From a virus, in the IMG/VR virus record IMGVR_UViG_3300010885_016054, positions 1 to 33,881 of that record: a DNA stretch of 33,881 nucleotides; one strand, 5' to 3'. This document shows, piece after piece, positions 1-5,625 of the stretch (positions within the stretch are counted from its first letter, which is position 1; every line of letters starts with the position of its first letter). A program made the position numbers and the translations under genes. Below the pieces are notes generated by a model, which was not told the origin of the DNA, made no database searches, and saw nothing but the letters and a program-made list of their open reading frames with translations.

Positions 1-123
1 ATTAGTAGCTGGTATTCCTTTTATCATTGATGCGCTTATACAAGCTTATTCCGCAGGAACTTTCACAGGAAAAACAGGATTGCAATTAGTTGCAGCGATT
101 GGTGTAGTATTATTAGGATTGTA
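1..123. repeat. Terminal direct repeat, left copy (circular contig overlap)
   Basis: The first 123 bases are identical to the last 123 (33759-33881). The repeat lies inside a small holin-like gene, and joining the two ends restores one uninterrupted reading frame. This points to an assembly overlap of a circular or circularly permuted molecule rather than a true short terminal repeat, which would not normally fall inside a gene. A genuine 123-bp terminal redundancy cannot be excluded from sequence alone. Confidence 0.95.
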
Positions 124-154
124 CAGTAAAGATCACGATGTTAAAGGGCTTTAG
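1..154 (+). CDS. Holin-like small membrane protein, 3' part (gene spans the contig ends)
   Basis: Codons are read from base 2 and end at TAG 152-154. The gene starts at ATG 33730 at the other end of the contig; after removal of the 123-bp overlap it encodes about 60 residues. The product has two hydrophobic stretches (around LAGLVAGIPFIIDALI and LQLVAAIGVVLLGLY) separated by a short glycine/threonine turn, and a charged tail (SKDHDVKGL). Size, two membrane segments and position directly before spanin and lysozyme suggest a holin or holin partner. The spanin ATG (138) lies inside the last codons, so the two are probably translationally coupled. Some phage proteins ending in KDH..G are annotated only as hypothetical, so the holin role is inference. 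Confidence 0.7.
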   Translation, partial: LVAGIPFIIDALIQAYSAGTFTGKTGLQLVAAIGVVLLGLYSKDHDVKGL

Positions 155-644
155 TTTGCTTGTAGCAGTTCTCTTATTAGGGAGCTGTTACACTCAATTT
201 AGGGCGGTAAAACAAGTTAACAAGGCATTGGCCCACTATCCTAAAATAGTGGCTAAAATCGCCTTAGATTCATTCCCTTGCGATCTGATACGAATTGATA
301 CGGTAATATCCGTAAGAGATACGAGTGTGGAATGTATCCCAATTGAAAACTTTACAACCCTGTCACAAATTGATACTATTATTGTGACAAAAAAACTTTT
401 TGTAAAGCTGCCTATTAGGACTACTTACATAACACGAATAGTAGAATCAACTGCTAAATTAGTAATAATGAAAGCAAGTTTAGATTCAGCTCAAAATGCA
501 ATTCGCAAATTGCAAATAAACAATCAAAGTTTAACTGAAAAAGTAGGTAGAAAAAATAAAGCTATTTATTGGTTAATTGCTTTCTTAGTAGGGATATCAA
601 TACCTTACTTATTTCGGGTTGTGCGATACATCACTTTATATTAA
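138..644 (+). CDS. Putative unimolecular spanin (u-spanin): outer-membrane lipoprotein with C-terminal TM anchor
   Basis: 168 residues. The N-terminus is a lipoprotein signal peptide (hydrophobic residues 6-14, lipobox LGSC with Cys17), predicting an acylated outer-membrane anchor. Residues about 104-140 are helical and Lys/Gln/Asn-rich, a likely short coiled coil. Residues 142-160 (YWLIAFLVGISIPYLF) form a single C-terminal membrane span followed by Arg residues. A lipoprotein N-terminus plus an inner-membrane C-terminus in one chain is the architecture of u-spanins such as T1 gp11, which fuse inner and outer membranes in the last step of Gram-negative lysis. The gene lies between the holin-like gene (overlap 17 nt) and lysozyme (stop/start share base 644), as expected. 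There is no recognisable sequence identity to T1 gp11; the call rests on topology and position. Confidence 0.72.
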   Translation: MLKGFSLLVAVLLLGSCYTQFRAVKQVNKALAHYPKIVAKIALDSFPCDLIRIDTVISVRDTSVECIPIENFTTLSQIDTIIVTKKLFVKLPIRTTYITRIVESTAKLVIMKASLDSAQNAIRKLQINNQSLTEKVGRKNKAIYWLIAFLVGISIPYLFRVVRYITLY

Positions 645-1087
645 TGAAATCAACAGAGCAGGCATACCGGTTGATTAAGTTATTTGAAGGCTGCAAGCTC
701 GCAGCTTACCGGTGCCCTGCTAATGTGGTAACAATTGGATGGGGTAGCACCCTAGATGCATTGGGTAAGCCCATAAAGATGGGAGCTAAGATCACCCAGG
801 ATCAGGCAGATGCATTGCTGCAAATGGAGGTGGATGCTAAGGCAGTGAAGGTAAATTTATTAATTAGCGCAGTTAATCAGAATATGTTTGATGCCCTAGT
901 TTCATTCAGTTTTAACTGTGGGTTAGGGGCATTAAGAGGCAGCACATTACTTAAAAAAGTAAAGATCAATCCTTATGATCCATTAATTCATAATGAGTTT
1001 ATGAAGTGGGATAAGGTAGCAGGCAAGCCATTGAAAGGATTAACGATCAGAAGGGAAGCAGAATCTAAACTATATTTCACCACATAA
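644..1087 (+). CDS. T4-type lysozyme endolysin (GH24)
   Basis: 147 residues from ATG 644, which overlaps the spanin stop as TAATG; the frame is open further upstream to 569 but that part only shadows the spanin gene. Near the N-terminus is the GH24 signature: FEG with catalytic Glu, eight residues, Cys, five residues, Thr (E-8-C-5-T, ending VTIGWGS). The middle segment FDALVSFSFNCGLGAL and the C-terminal GLTIRREAESKLYF match the rest of the fold. It should cleave the GlcNAc-MurNAc backbone of peptidoglycan. There is no signal peptide or SAR helix, so it would need a holin to reach the cell wall, consistent with the two membrane proteins just upstream. Confidence 0.93.
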   Translation: MKSTEQAYRLIKLFEGCKLAAYRCPANVVTIGWGSTLDALGKPIKMGAKITQDQADALLQMEVDAKAVKVNLLISAVNQNMFDALVSFSFNCGLGALRGSTLLKKVKINPYDPLIHNEFMKWDKVAGKPLKGLTIRREAESKLYFTT

Positions 1088-1094
1088 ACTATCT

Positions 1095-2084
1095 ATGACT
1101 AAATCAGCTATTGCAAAACAATATCGAAGTCAATACGGATCTCAAAAACCTACACTAGCAATAGCTAGGATAATGTACAAGGATAATAATTTACTATTTA
1201 AGGATGTGGAGGAGGCAAGGTCAACCCTAAGATACATTGAGGGCAAGGGCGGAGCTAAAAATAAAAAGAAGGTAATGGGTAGCACTTATGTACTAGAGCA
1301 AGAAAGACCACGCAACCCATACAATTTACCAATAAGCGAGGAGGCTACCAATCCGCCTTGCGTCATAACAGGCCACAAGAAACTGGGCATACTGTCAGAC
1401 ATACACGTTCCTTACCATTCCATTGATGCGCTTACCCTGGCGATTAAATACCTTAAAGATGAGAAGATAGATGGACTTATACTGAATGGTGATACCATTG
1501 ACTGCCATAAGTTGAGCAGGTATACCAAGAACCCAAAGAAAAGGAATTTTGCCCTGGAGCTGGACACTTTTAGAGCATTATTTGAAGTACTTAAAAAGGA
1601 GCTTAATTGTAAGATCTATTTTAAGTTAGGTAATCATGAGATAAGGTATCAAAACTTTTTGTATGAGAAGGCAGGGGAGTTGATCGGGATTGAGGAGTTT
1701 GACTTTGAGAATATCATCAAAGCTAGGGCCGAAGGTATCCAGGTTATTGGTGATAAGACAATGATGAAGATCAATTCACTCAATGGCATTCATGGCCATG
1801 AGTATTTTGGCATTACATCACCAGTTAACATTGCTAGAGGACTATATCAGAAGGGCAAGGTAGATGCCTTCCAGGGACACAACCATCAAACAAGTACCCA
1901 CTCAGAGCCGGATATGAATGGCAATGTGACCACTACCTACTCCATCGGATGCCTCAGTGAACTATGCCCGGATTACATGCCCTACAACCGGTGGAATCAT
2001 GGCTGTGCATTGGTAGAACTGGATAGCAATGGAATAGATTACGAGTTTCATAATAAACGAATTTATAAAGGTAAAGTGTTATGA
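1095..2084 (+). CDS. Calcineurin-like metallophosphoesterase
   Basis: 329 residues with all metal-binding motifs of the calcineurin-like phosphoesterase fold: SDIH (D102, H104), NGDTID (D133), GNHE (179-182), HGHE (233-236) and GHNH (261-264). Residues 1-90 form a Lys/Arg-rich helical N-terminal extension not belonging to the catalytic fold, perhaps nucleic-acid or protein binding. Such enzymes cleave phosphodiesters or phosphomonoesters with two metal ions; substrate cannot be read from sequence. It starts 8 nt after the lysozyme stop and its end overlaps the next gene as ATGA (2081-2084), so it is part of the late/lysis transcript. It could act on host nucleic acid, nucleotides or a signalling molecule; this is unknown. 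Confidence 0.85.
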   Translation: MTKSAIAKQYRSQYGSQKPTLAIARIMYKDNNLLFKDVEEARSTLRYIEGKGGAKNKKKVMGSTYVLEQERPRNPYNLPISEEATNPPCVITGHKKLGILSDIHVPYHSIDALTLAIKYLKDEKIDGLILNGDTIDCHKLSRYTKNPKKRNFALELDTFRALFEVLKKELNCKIYFKLGNHEIRYQNFLYEKAGELIGIEEFDFENIIKARAEGIQVIGDKTMMKINSLNGIHGHEYFGITSPVNIARGLYQKGKVDAFQGHNHQTSTHSEPDMNGNVTTTYSIGCLSELCPDYMPYNRWNHGCALVELDSNGIDYEFHNKRIYKGKVL

Positions 2085-2389
2085 ATGGATCCATCTTGAT
2101 ACCTGAAAAGTTTAAGCTCAAAGGTGAGCTGATTCATGTAGTGATTGACAATGAATACTGCAATGAGGATGAGATATATGGGGAGGCTGACTTCACTTTA
2201 GCACTGATCACTCTTTGCAACCGGTATAAGGGCAAAGCTCTAAAAAAGTCATTAAAGGAGAAAACATTCTTTCATGAATTGGTCCATATGATCCTAGATG
2301 CAATGGGCCAGGATGAACTTAATAAAGATGAGGATTTTGTTGATGCGTTCGCAGATTTATGGTATGAATTTGAAAAGTCGAAAGTTTAG
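2081..2389 (+). CDS. Small HExxH metallopeptidase-like protein
   Basis: 102 residues. HELVH at residues 65-69 is a zinc-binding HExxH motif within a helix (TFFHELVHMILDAMG), and the downstream EDFVDAFADLW supplies an acidic third-ligand candidate (E84 or D88), the arrangement seen in minimal ImmA/IrrE- and SprT-like metallopeptidases. No HTH domain is attached, unlike ImmA/IrrE regulators. The gene overlaps the phosphoesterase by 4 nt and is the last gene before a strong terminator. A role as a small protease, or as an anti-repressor-type cleaver of the phage repressor, is possible but unsupported beyond the motif. Confidence 0.7.
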   Translation: MNGSILIPEKFKLKGELIHVVIDNEYCNEDEIYGEADFTLALITLCNRYKGKALKKSLKEKTFFHELVHMILDAMGQDELNKDEDFVDAFADLWYEFEKSKV

Positions 2390-2411
2390 TTTGGTTTCAT
2401 AGTTTTTGGTT

Positions 2412-2440
2412 CCCCTTGCATGTCTATGCGAGGGGTTTTT
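2412..2440 (+). terminator. Rho-independent terminator ending the late/lysis transcript
   Basis: A 10-bp stem (CCCCTTGCAT pairing with ATGCGAGGGG, one T-G wobble) closes a 4-nt loop and is followed by five Ts and a further CTTT. It sits 22 nt after the stop of the HExxH gene, separating the late transcript from the integration region. Confidence 0.9.
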
Positions 2441-2449
2441 CTTTGTACC

Positions 2450-2471
2450 TGTAGTTGCAAATGTAGGTGCA
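2450..2471 (+). repeat. Putative integrase arm-site pair (left)
   Basis: Two direct repeats of a 10-mer, TGTAGTTGCA (2450-2459) and TGTAGGTGCA (2462-2471), start 12 bp apart. The same motif recurs three times just before the integrase gene. Clustered direct repeats flanking a core next to a tyrosine integrase match the arm-type binding sites of phage attP regions. Binding is inference. Confidence 0.6.
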
Positions 2472-2558
2472 TACATATTTTAGATACTGAAAGCCTTTGC
2501 AGTATTGACTTTCAAAATATAAAATTAATCCTAACGCGGTCACTTTGCTTGAAAAATT

Positions 2559-2584
2559 AAACCCACTTAAATGTGGGTTTTTTT
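2559..2584. terminator. Hairpin with T-run inside the putative attP region
   Basis: AAACCCAC (2559-2566) pairs perfectly with GTGGGTTT (2573-2580) around a 6-nt loop and is followed by more Ts (run 2578-2584). It looks like a rightward rho-independent terminator. Because A-residues precede the stem it may also work leftward. It could insulate the integrase from readthrough. Confidence 0.7.
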
Positions 2585-2655
2585 ATGATTATCAGTGAGT
2601 TACGTATAAACCACCTCCCCAAATAGCCTTGCAGTTTATCAAATTAGTTGTATAT

Positions 2656-2708
2656 TGTGAGTGCAATTGTAAGTGCAACTTTTATAATTCACTAAAACTG
2701 TAGGTGCA
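2656..2708 (+). repeat. Putative integrase arm-site cluster (right)
   Basis: Three copies of the same 10-mer family: TGTGAGTGCA (2656-2665), TGTAAGTGCA (2668-2677) and TGTAGGTGCA (2699-2708). The first two start 12 bp apart, the same spacing as the left pair. The last copy ends 10 bp before the integrase ATG, so integrase binding here could also autoregulate its own expression. Confidence 0.6.
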
Positions 2709-2718
2709 TTTTTAAACT

Positions 2719-3810
2719 ATGATACAATATACCATTTCACCGAAGCTGTATACCATTCGGCCAGACAAGTATTTAAAATGTCAATTACGCATCCGCGTTA
2801 CTATTAACCGAATCCAAACTTTCTATCCCACAGGAATTAAATTACTACCAGAGCAATGGGATGGGATTGAAATAATCAACCATCCTCAAAAAATATTACT
2901 CAACAAAGAGCTGCGTAGGGTAATGACAGAAACTGAAAACAAAATAGTATCAGATTCTACATTAAATGATAATCAAAAAAAGATAATAAAAGCCGGTAAC
3001 CCATTTTTTTATGAGTATGCTTTAAAAAAGATTGATGATGCAAAGGGAGTGCATAAGCCAGCTACTATCCGAAAGGATACCGCCATACTTGAAAAGTTTA
3101 ATGAGTTTAAGAAAATTAAAGTAAAAGAAATTAATGCAGAAGTACTAAGGCAATTTGAAAAGTATTGCAGAGGAAAAGGTAATAGTGCCAATACAATTTG
3201 GGGAGCGACTAAGTATATCAGAACTGTCCTCAATCATGCTAAAGAAGATGGTATTATTTCAATTAATCCAGCTACTGGATTTAAGGGAGCTAAATACCTT
3301 AACCCTATGCGGACCGTATTAAGTGCAGATGAATTGAAGCTACTGGAGGGATATGCCGATAACTTAGAAAATAATAAAACTATGCGAAGTGTTGCAGCAT
3401 GGTTTTTATTTTCCTGTTACACTGGACTAAGGCTAGGAGATTTAAAGAACTTTAAAGGATTTGTGAATGGCAAAGTGCAGCTTCAAACTGAAAAGACTGG
3501 GGAGATAGTTAGTATTGTGGCTACTAAACAAATTATTAGAGCCAAGGGAAGGTTAACCGAGAAGATGATCAATGAAAACAATGTCAATGCGTATATTAAA
3601 ATAATAGCAACTGAATTAAATATTGATAAGAAATTACACCTACACCTTGCCAGGCATACGTTTGCTGTCGAATATTTGAATAGGGGAGGTGATATCTATA
3701 ATTTAAGCAAGTTATTAGGACATTCAAGCCTTAAAACTACTTCGATATATGCCAAGCTAAGTTCACAAAGATTAGATGAGGACATGACAAAAGTTTGGGC
3801 GGAGGACTAG
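2719..3810 (+). CDS. int: Tyrosine-type site-specific integrase
   Basis: 363 residues, a usual length for Bacteroidetes phage or conjugative-element integrases. Residues 1-90 form an arm-binding-like domain (RIRVTINRIQTFYPTGIKLLPEQWD); about 95-180 a SAM-like core-binding domain; 195-355 the catalytic domain. The active site is visible: R238 (CYTGLRLGDL), HLAR 309-312, H335 (LLGHSS) and nucleophile Y344 (TTSIYAKL). It integrates and, with an excisionase, excises the phage genome. The gene stop overlaps the stop of the convergent repressor-like gene by 4 bp (CTAG, 3807-3810). Arm-type repeats lie directly upstream. Confidence 0.95.
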   Translation: MIQYTISPKLYTIRPDKYLKCQLRIRVTINRIQTFYPTGIKLLPEQWDGIEIINHPQKILLNKELRRVMTETENKIVSDSTLNDNQKKIIKAGNPFFYEYALKKIDDAKGVHKPATIRKDTAILEKFNEFKKIKVKEINAEVLRQFEKYCRGKGNSANTIWGATKYIRTVLNHAKEDGIISINPATGFKGAKYLNPMRTVLSADELKLLEGYADNLENNKTMRSVAAWFLFSCYTGLRLGDLKNFKGFVNGKVQLQTEKTGEIVSIVATKQIIRAKGRLTEKMINENNVNAYIKIIATELNIDKKLHLHLARHTFAVEYLNRGGDIYNLSKLLGHSSLKTTSIYAKLSSQRLDEDMTKVWAED

Positions 3811-4133
3811 ATCTTCCCCAGTTCAATGCCCACAGCTTGAACAGCCTCTTTAAGCTGCTGCATAGCAGAGGATTTTTTGCCCCGATTCATTAATGTGCAG
3901 CTACTATCCACAAAGTAATTTGCATCGAGTTTAAACAGCTTACAAGCTGCCTGGATATGCTCCAGCCTAAAGGACTGTAATCCTGTCTTTATCTGTGTTA
4001 AATTATTAGCACTACTGAATCCGATTGCCTTCATGAATGCTGTCTTTGTATTGATGTCTTTGATATTATTAGCGATGACATACTTCATCACCAGCAGCAT
4101 CCGTTCATCCCACAGAGGTAATTTCTTTTTCAT
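3807..4133 (-). CDS. Small HTH regulator-like protein
   Basis: 108 residues, leftward, start at 4133. Residues about 12-72 form a helix-rich segment (TKTAFMKAIGFSSANNLTQIKTGLQSFRLEHIQAACKLFKL) resembling an XRE-type helix-turn-helix, with the recognition helix near NNLTQIKTG. The N- and C-termini are basic. It lies in the lysogeny module downstream of the larger repressor and convergent with the integrase, sharing 4 bp of stop codons. It may be a second repressor or a lysogenic regulator. No catalytic or dimerisation domain is recognisable. Confidence 0.7.
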   Translation of the reverse strand: MKKKLPLWDERMLLVMKYVIANNIKDINTKTAFMKAIGFSSANNLTQIKTGLQSFRLEHIQAACKLFKLDANYFVDSSCTLMNRGKKSSAMQQLKEAVQAVGIELGKI

Positions 4134-4163
4134 TTGTCATTAAAATTAACTATATTCATTATT

Positions 4164-4268
4164 GAAGGGAAACTGGAAATTTCAAATACATACTAAAATC
4201 CAAAGTTTAATTTAACGCATAGGTGCGTGATAGATTTGGCGTGCATGGCATTTCCAGTGCCTCCCTTC
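4164..4268. repeat. Nested inverted repeat, candidate structured RNA or cruciform
   Basis: Outer arms are GAAGGGA (4164-4170) with TCCCTTC (4262-4268) and ACTGGAAAT (4172-4180) with ATTTCCAGT (4250-4258). Inside, CCAAA (4200-4204) pairs with TTTGG (4235-4239) and ACGCA (4215-4219) with TGCGT (4224-4228). The pairs are in nested order, so the roughly 105 bp can fold into one long interrupted stem. It fills the gap between the two leftward repressor-like genes and contains no gene I can support. It could be a processed intergenic RNA, a leader for the small regulator, or a DNA cruciform. Confidence 0.55.
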
Positions 4269-4297
4269 CTTATTTATTCACGTATCTATTTTTGCTA

Positions 4298-4894
4298 CTA
4301 TGAAATGCTTGGTTTGCCCGCTTTCTGCTGCTTGTTTGATTCGGTTATATCCGGAGGCGCACCGATTAGATACTTGTTTAATTTATCCAAACCTTCCTGC
4401 TTTGTCGGCCATAACTCTGGAACTCCTTTCTCAGCAATTCGATGAAGTACCTTCTCAGCTAGGTTCTGATGGCTATTTTGACCATTTGAATTAATCGAAT
4501 TTTTCAGCATTATTGTAAGCTCCATATTCACCTGGGCTAGTTTCGAATTAGCGATCGCTAGCTCATTGGTAGTAGAAGCACTAAGTTTATTGGCTTCCGC
4601 AGTAGCCTTGTTTGCACTCGCTACATCCTTGTGGGCATCTATTAAATTGTTATTATGATTTATCAGGCTTTGCAGGTCAGATGCTGTTTTGGGCATTGCA
4701 TTATTTTTATTAACTCCTATTTTAAACTCTTTTTCGACTGCCGCAAGTAGCCTTGGAGTAACTTTCCCACTGCTCAGGTTTTGAGTAATAGTCTGCGCCT
4801 TATATCCACACCTTAAGGATATATCCTCCTGAGTTAAATTCTCATCGCTCATTATTGATTTAATCAATAATTCTAACTTTTGCTTATTATTCAA
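4298..4894 (-). CDS. Putative phage repressor (XRE-type HTH, CI-like position)
   Basis: 198 residues, leftward. Residues about 5-55 form a helix-turn-helix (NLTQEDISLRCGYKAQTITQNLSSGKVTPRLLAAVEKEF, with the QEDISLRCG and AQTITQ helices). The middle (about 70-130) is rich in Ala/Asn/Lys with heptad character, a likely coiled coil for oligomerisation; the C-terminus is unlike LexA/CI peptidase domains, and no Ser-Lys protease motif is visible. It is divergently oriented from the early operon, and three matching palindromes lie in or beside its 5' end, one inside its own codons about 8-15. It is the best candidate for the lysogeny repressor. How it is inactivated on induction is unclear since self-cleavage motifs are absent. 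Confidence 0.78.
   Translation of the reverse strand: MNNKQKLELLIKSIMSDENLTQEDISLRCGYKAQTITQNLSSGKVTPRLLAAVEKEFKIGVNKNNAMPKTASDLQSLINHNNNLIDAHKDVASANKATAEANKLSASTTNELAIANSKLAQVNMELTIMLKNSINSNGQNSHQNLAEKVLHRIAEKGVPELWPTKQEGLDKLNKYLIGAPPDITESNKQQKAGKPSIS
4851..4871. promoter_or_regulatory. Operator-like 21-bp perfect palindrome inside the repressor gene
   Basis: Half-site ATTATTGATT, one central T, then its exact complement; core ATTGAT-N3-ATCAAT at 4854-4868. It lies within the first codons of the leftward repressor gene. The same core recurs twice in the divergent intergenic region, so this looks like an internal operator for negative autoregulation. Confidence 0.7.
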
Positions 4895-4929
4895 ATGGTT
4901 ATTGTTTAATTCTTTAGATATTTTCGAAA

Positions 4930-4946
4930 TATTGATAAAATCAATA
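4930..4946. promoter_or_regulatory. Operator-like palindrome (middle copy)
   Basis: TATTGAT and ATCAATA half-sites separated by AAA (core 4931-4945). It is the second of three copies, centred about 31 bp from the right copy and 77 bp from the internal copy. It lies near the predicted start of the leftward repressor transcript. Confidence 0.7.
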
Positions 4947-4975
4947 AATATATTTGATTATATTGATTTAATCAA
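4945..4975 (-). promoter_or_regulatory. Candidate leftward repressor promoter
   Basis: Read leftward, a TTG (4975-4973) is followed after 20 nt by TATATTTA (4952-4945), close to the Bacteroidetes -33 TTG / -7 TAnnTTTG pattern but lacking the final G. The start would fall near 4938, inside the middle operator, about 40 nt before the repressor ATG. Weak match; supported mainly by position. Confidence 0.35.
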
Positions 4976-4985
4976 TATACCTTTA
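4953..4985 (+). promoter_or_regulatory. Candidate rightward early promoter overlapped by an operator
   Basis: TTTG (4953-4956), 21-nt spacer, then TACCTTTA (4978-4985), matching the Bacteroidetes -33 TTTG / -7 TAnnTTTG promoter except for the last base. The spacer is almost exactly filled by the third operator palindrome (4959-4979), so repressor binding would occlude RNA polymerase. It would drive the excisionase-like gene at 5042 and the early operon. Confidence 0.6.
4959..4979. promoter_or_regulatory. Operator-like 21-bp perfect palindrome in the early promoter
   Basis: Half-site TATATTGATT, central T, exact complementary half. It shares the ATTGAT-N3-ATCAAT core with the two other copies (4851-4871, 4930-4946) and lies between the -33 and -7 elements of the early promoter. 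Confidence 0.75.
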
Positions 4986-5041
4986 TATCCACAAACAAAC
5001 GCAGTCGACCGCGCAAATACACAAACAAAATTAATCAAAAA

Positions 5042-5287
5042 ATGGAAACAAAAGTAAAAACCCGCAAAAGTAGAGCAAAGCACACTATGTCTGCAATGCT
5101 ACCGGTGAAACAGTGGCTCACTATCCAGGAGGCTTGCTCTTACATGGATATGTCAATCAATCATTTATCTGATTTGATGGCTCAGAACAACTTCACAATC
5201 TCGGTAATTAATAAACGAAGGTACTATAAGATTTCAGAATTAAAAAATCTCATAGAATCAAACATCATCATCCGTCAAACTGCTTAA
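5042..5287 (+). CDS. Excisionase-family / HTH_17 DNA-binding protein
   Basis: 81 residues. After a basic N-terminal tail (KVKTRKSRAKH), residues 24-72 form a MerR/excisionase-like winged helix: WLTIQEACSYMDMSINHLSDLM, then a hairpin (ISVINKRRYYKI) and SELKNLIES. This is the standard HTH_17 pattern of Bacteroidetes excisionases. As the first gene of the operon divergent from the repressor, it could act as excisionase with the integrase or as a Cro-like early regulator; the two roles cannot be separated from sequence. A leader of about 55 A-rich bases precedes the ATG. Confidence 0.8.
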   Translation: METKVKTRKSRAKHTMSAMLPVKQWLTIQEACSYMDMSINHLSDLMAQNNFTISVINKRRYYKISELKNLIESNIIIRQTA

Positions 5288-5289
5288 CT

Positions 5290-5556
5290 ATGAAAATAGA
5301 ATTTGAAATACCAACGGCCATAGAGTTCATCGATGTTGAATTAGAGGGGTATCCCCATTCGATAGATGATAGCTTCTCCCATGAATTCGGAGTAATTAGC
5401 TTCGAGCCTCGCATCGTACTAGATGAAGATCCAATATGGGATTACAAGCAATATACCCAGCAGCAAAATAATATTATCGCTGCCTACATCTCTAAGAAGT
5501 ACGAAGAAATAGAAACCATATTCATAACCAAGTTCAATCAATCATTATGCGATTAG
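5290..5556 (+). CDS. Hypothetical early protein
   Basis: 88 residues, strongly acidic, starting right after the excisionase-like stop (5287), so in the same operon. A beta-rich N-terminal half (MKIEFEIPTAIEFIDVELEG) is followed by an acidic patch (IVLDEDPIWDY) and a helical C-terminus. I do not recognise a family. Acidic small early phage proteins are sometimes inhibitors or DNA mimics, but nothing specific supports that here. Confidence 0.65.
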   Translation: MKIEFEIPTAIEFIDVELEGYPHSIDDSFSHEFGVISFEPRIVLDEDPIWDYKQYTQQQNNIIAAYISKKYEEIETIFITKFNQSLCD

Positions 5557-5624
5557 TCTTCGACACAATTTTTTTTATCATCATCTGCTTGCTTATTTGC
5601 TTCGCAGATTCAATCTTCAATTAA
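5547..5624 (+). CDS. Possible 25-residue membrane microprotein
   Basis: ATG 5547 lies inside the end of the preceding gene (overlap 10 nt) and the frame runs to TAA 5622-5624, one base before the next ATG (5626). The product is one hydrophobic span (TIFFIIICLLICFA) with short polar ends. Tight packing between neighbours favours a real gene; its tiny size prevents certainty. Confidence 0.4.
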   Translation: MRLVFDTIFFIIICLLICFADSIFN

Positions 5625-5625
5625 A

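Larger units (their letters stand above)
2450..2708. promoter_or_regulatory. Putative attP region upstream of integrase
   Basis: This gene-free stretch of about 330 bp lies between the late terminator and the integrase. It holds five copies of a TGTRRKTGCA-type 10-mer: two on the left, three on the right, and about 184 bp between the groups. A tyrosine integrase follows immediately. That layout (arm sites either side of a core) is typical of attP. The crossover core itself cannot be identified without the host attB; no tRNA 3' end was recognised. A second hairpin (2559-2584) lies inside. Confidence 0.55.

Noticed and set aside
569-643. Upstream extension of the lysozyme frame
   Set aside because: Lies entirely in the end of the spanin gene in another frame; ATG 644 starts a normal-length GH24 lysozyme and overlaps the spanin stop.
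2389-2718. A tRNA gene or tRNA 3' end as the att core
   Set aside because: No acceptor/T-loop pattern (GTTCRANNC) was seen on either strand in this stretch.
4227-4494. Short plus-strand reading frames opposite the repressor
   Set aside because: They lie antisense to a convincing HTH gene and have no recognisable protein pattern.
4795-4995. TTATATCCACA occurring twice as possible DnaA boxes
   Set aside because: Does not match TTATNCACA; only two copies, at positions explained by the repressor gene and early leader.
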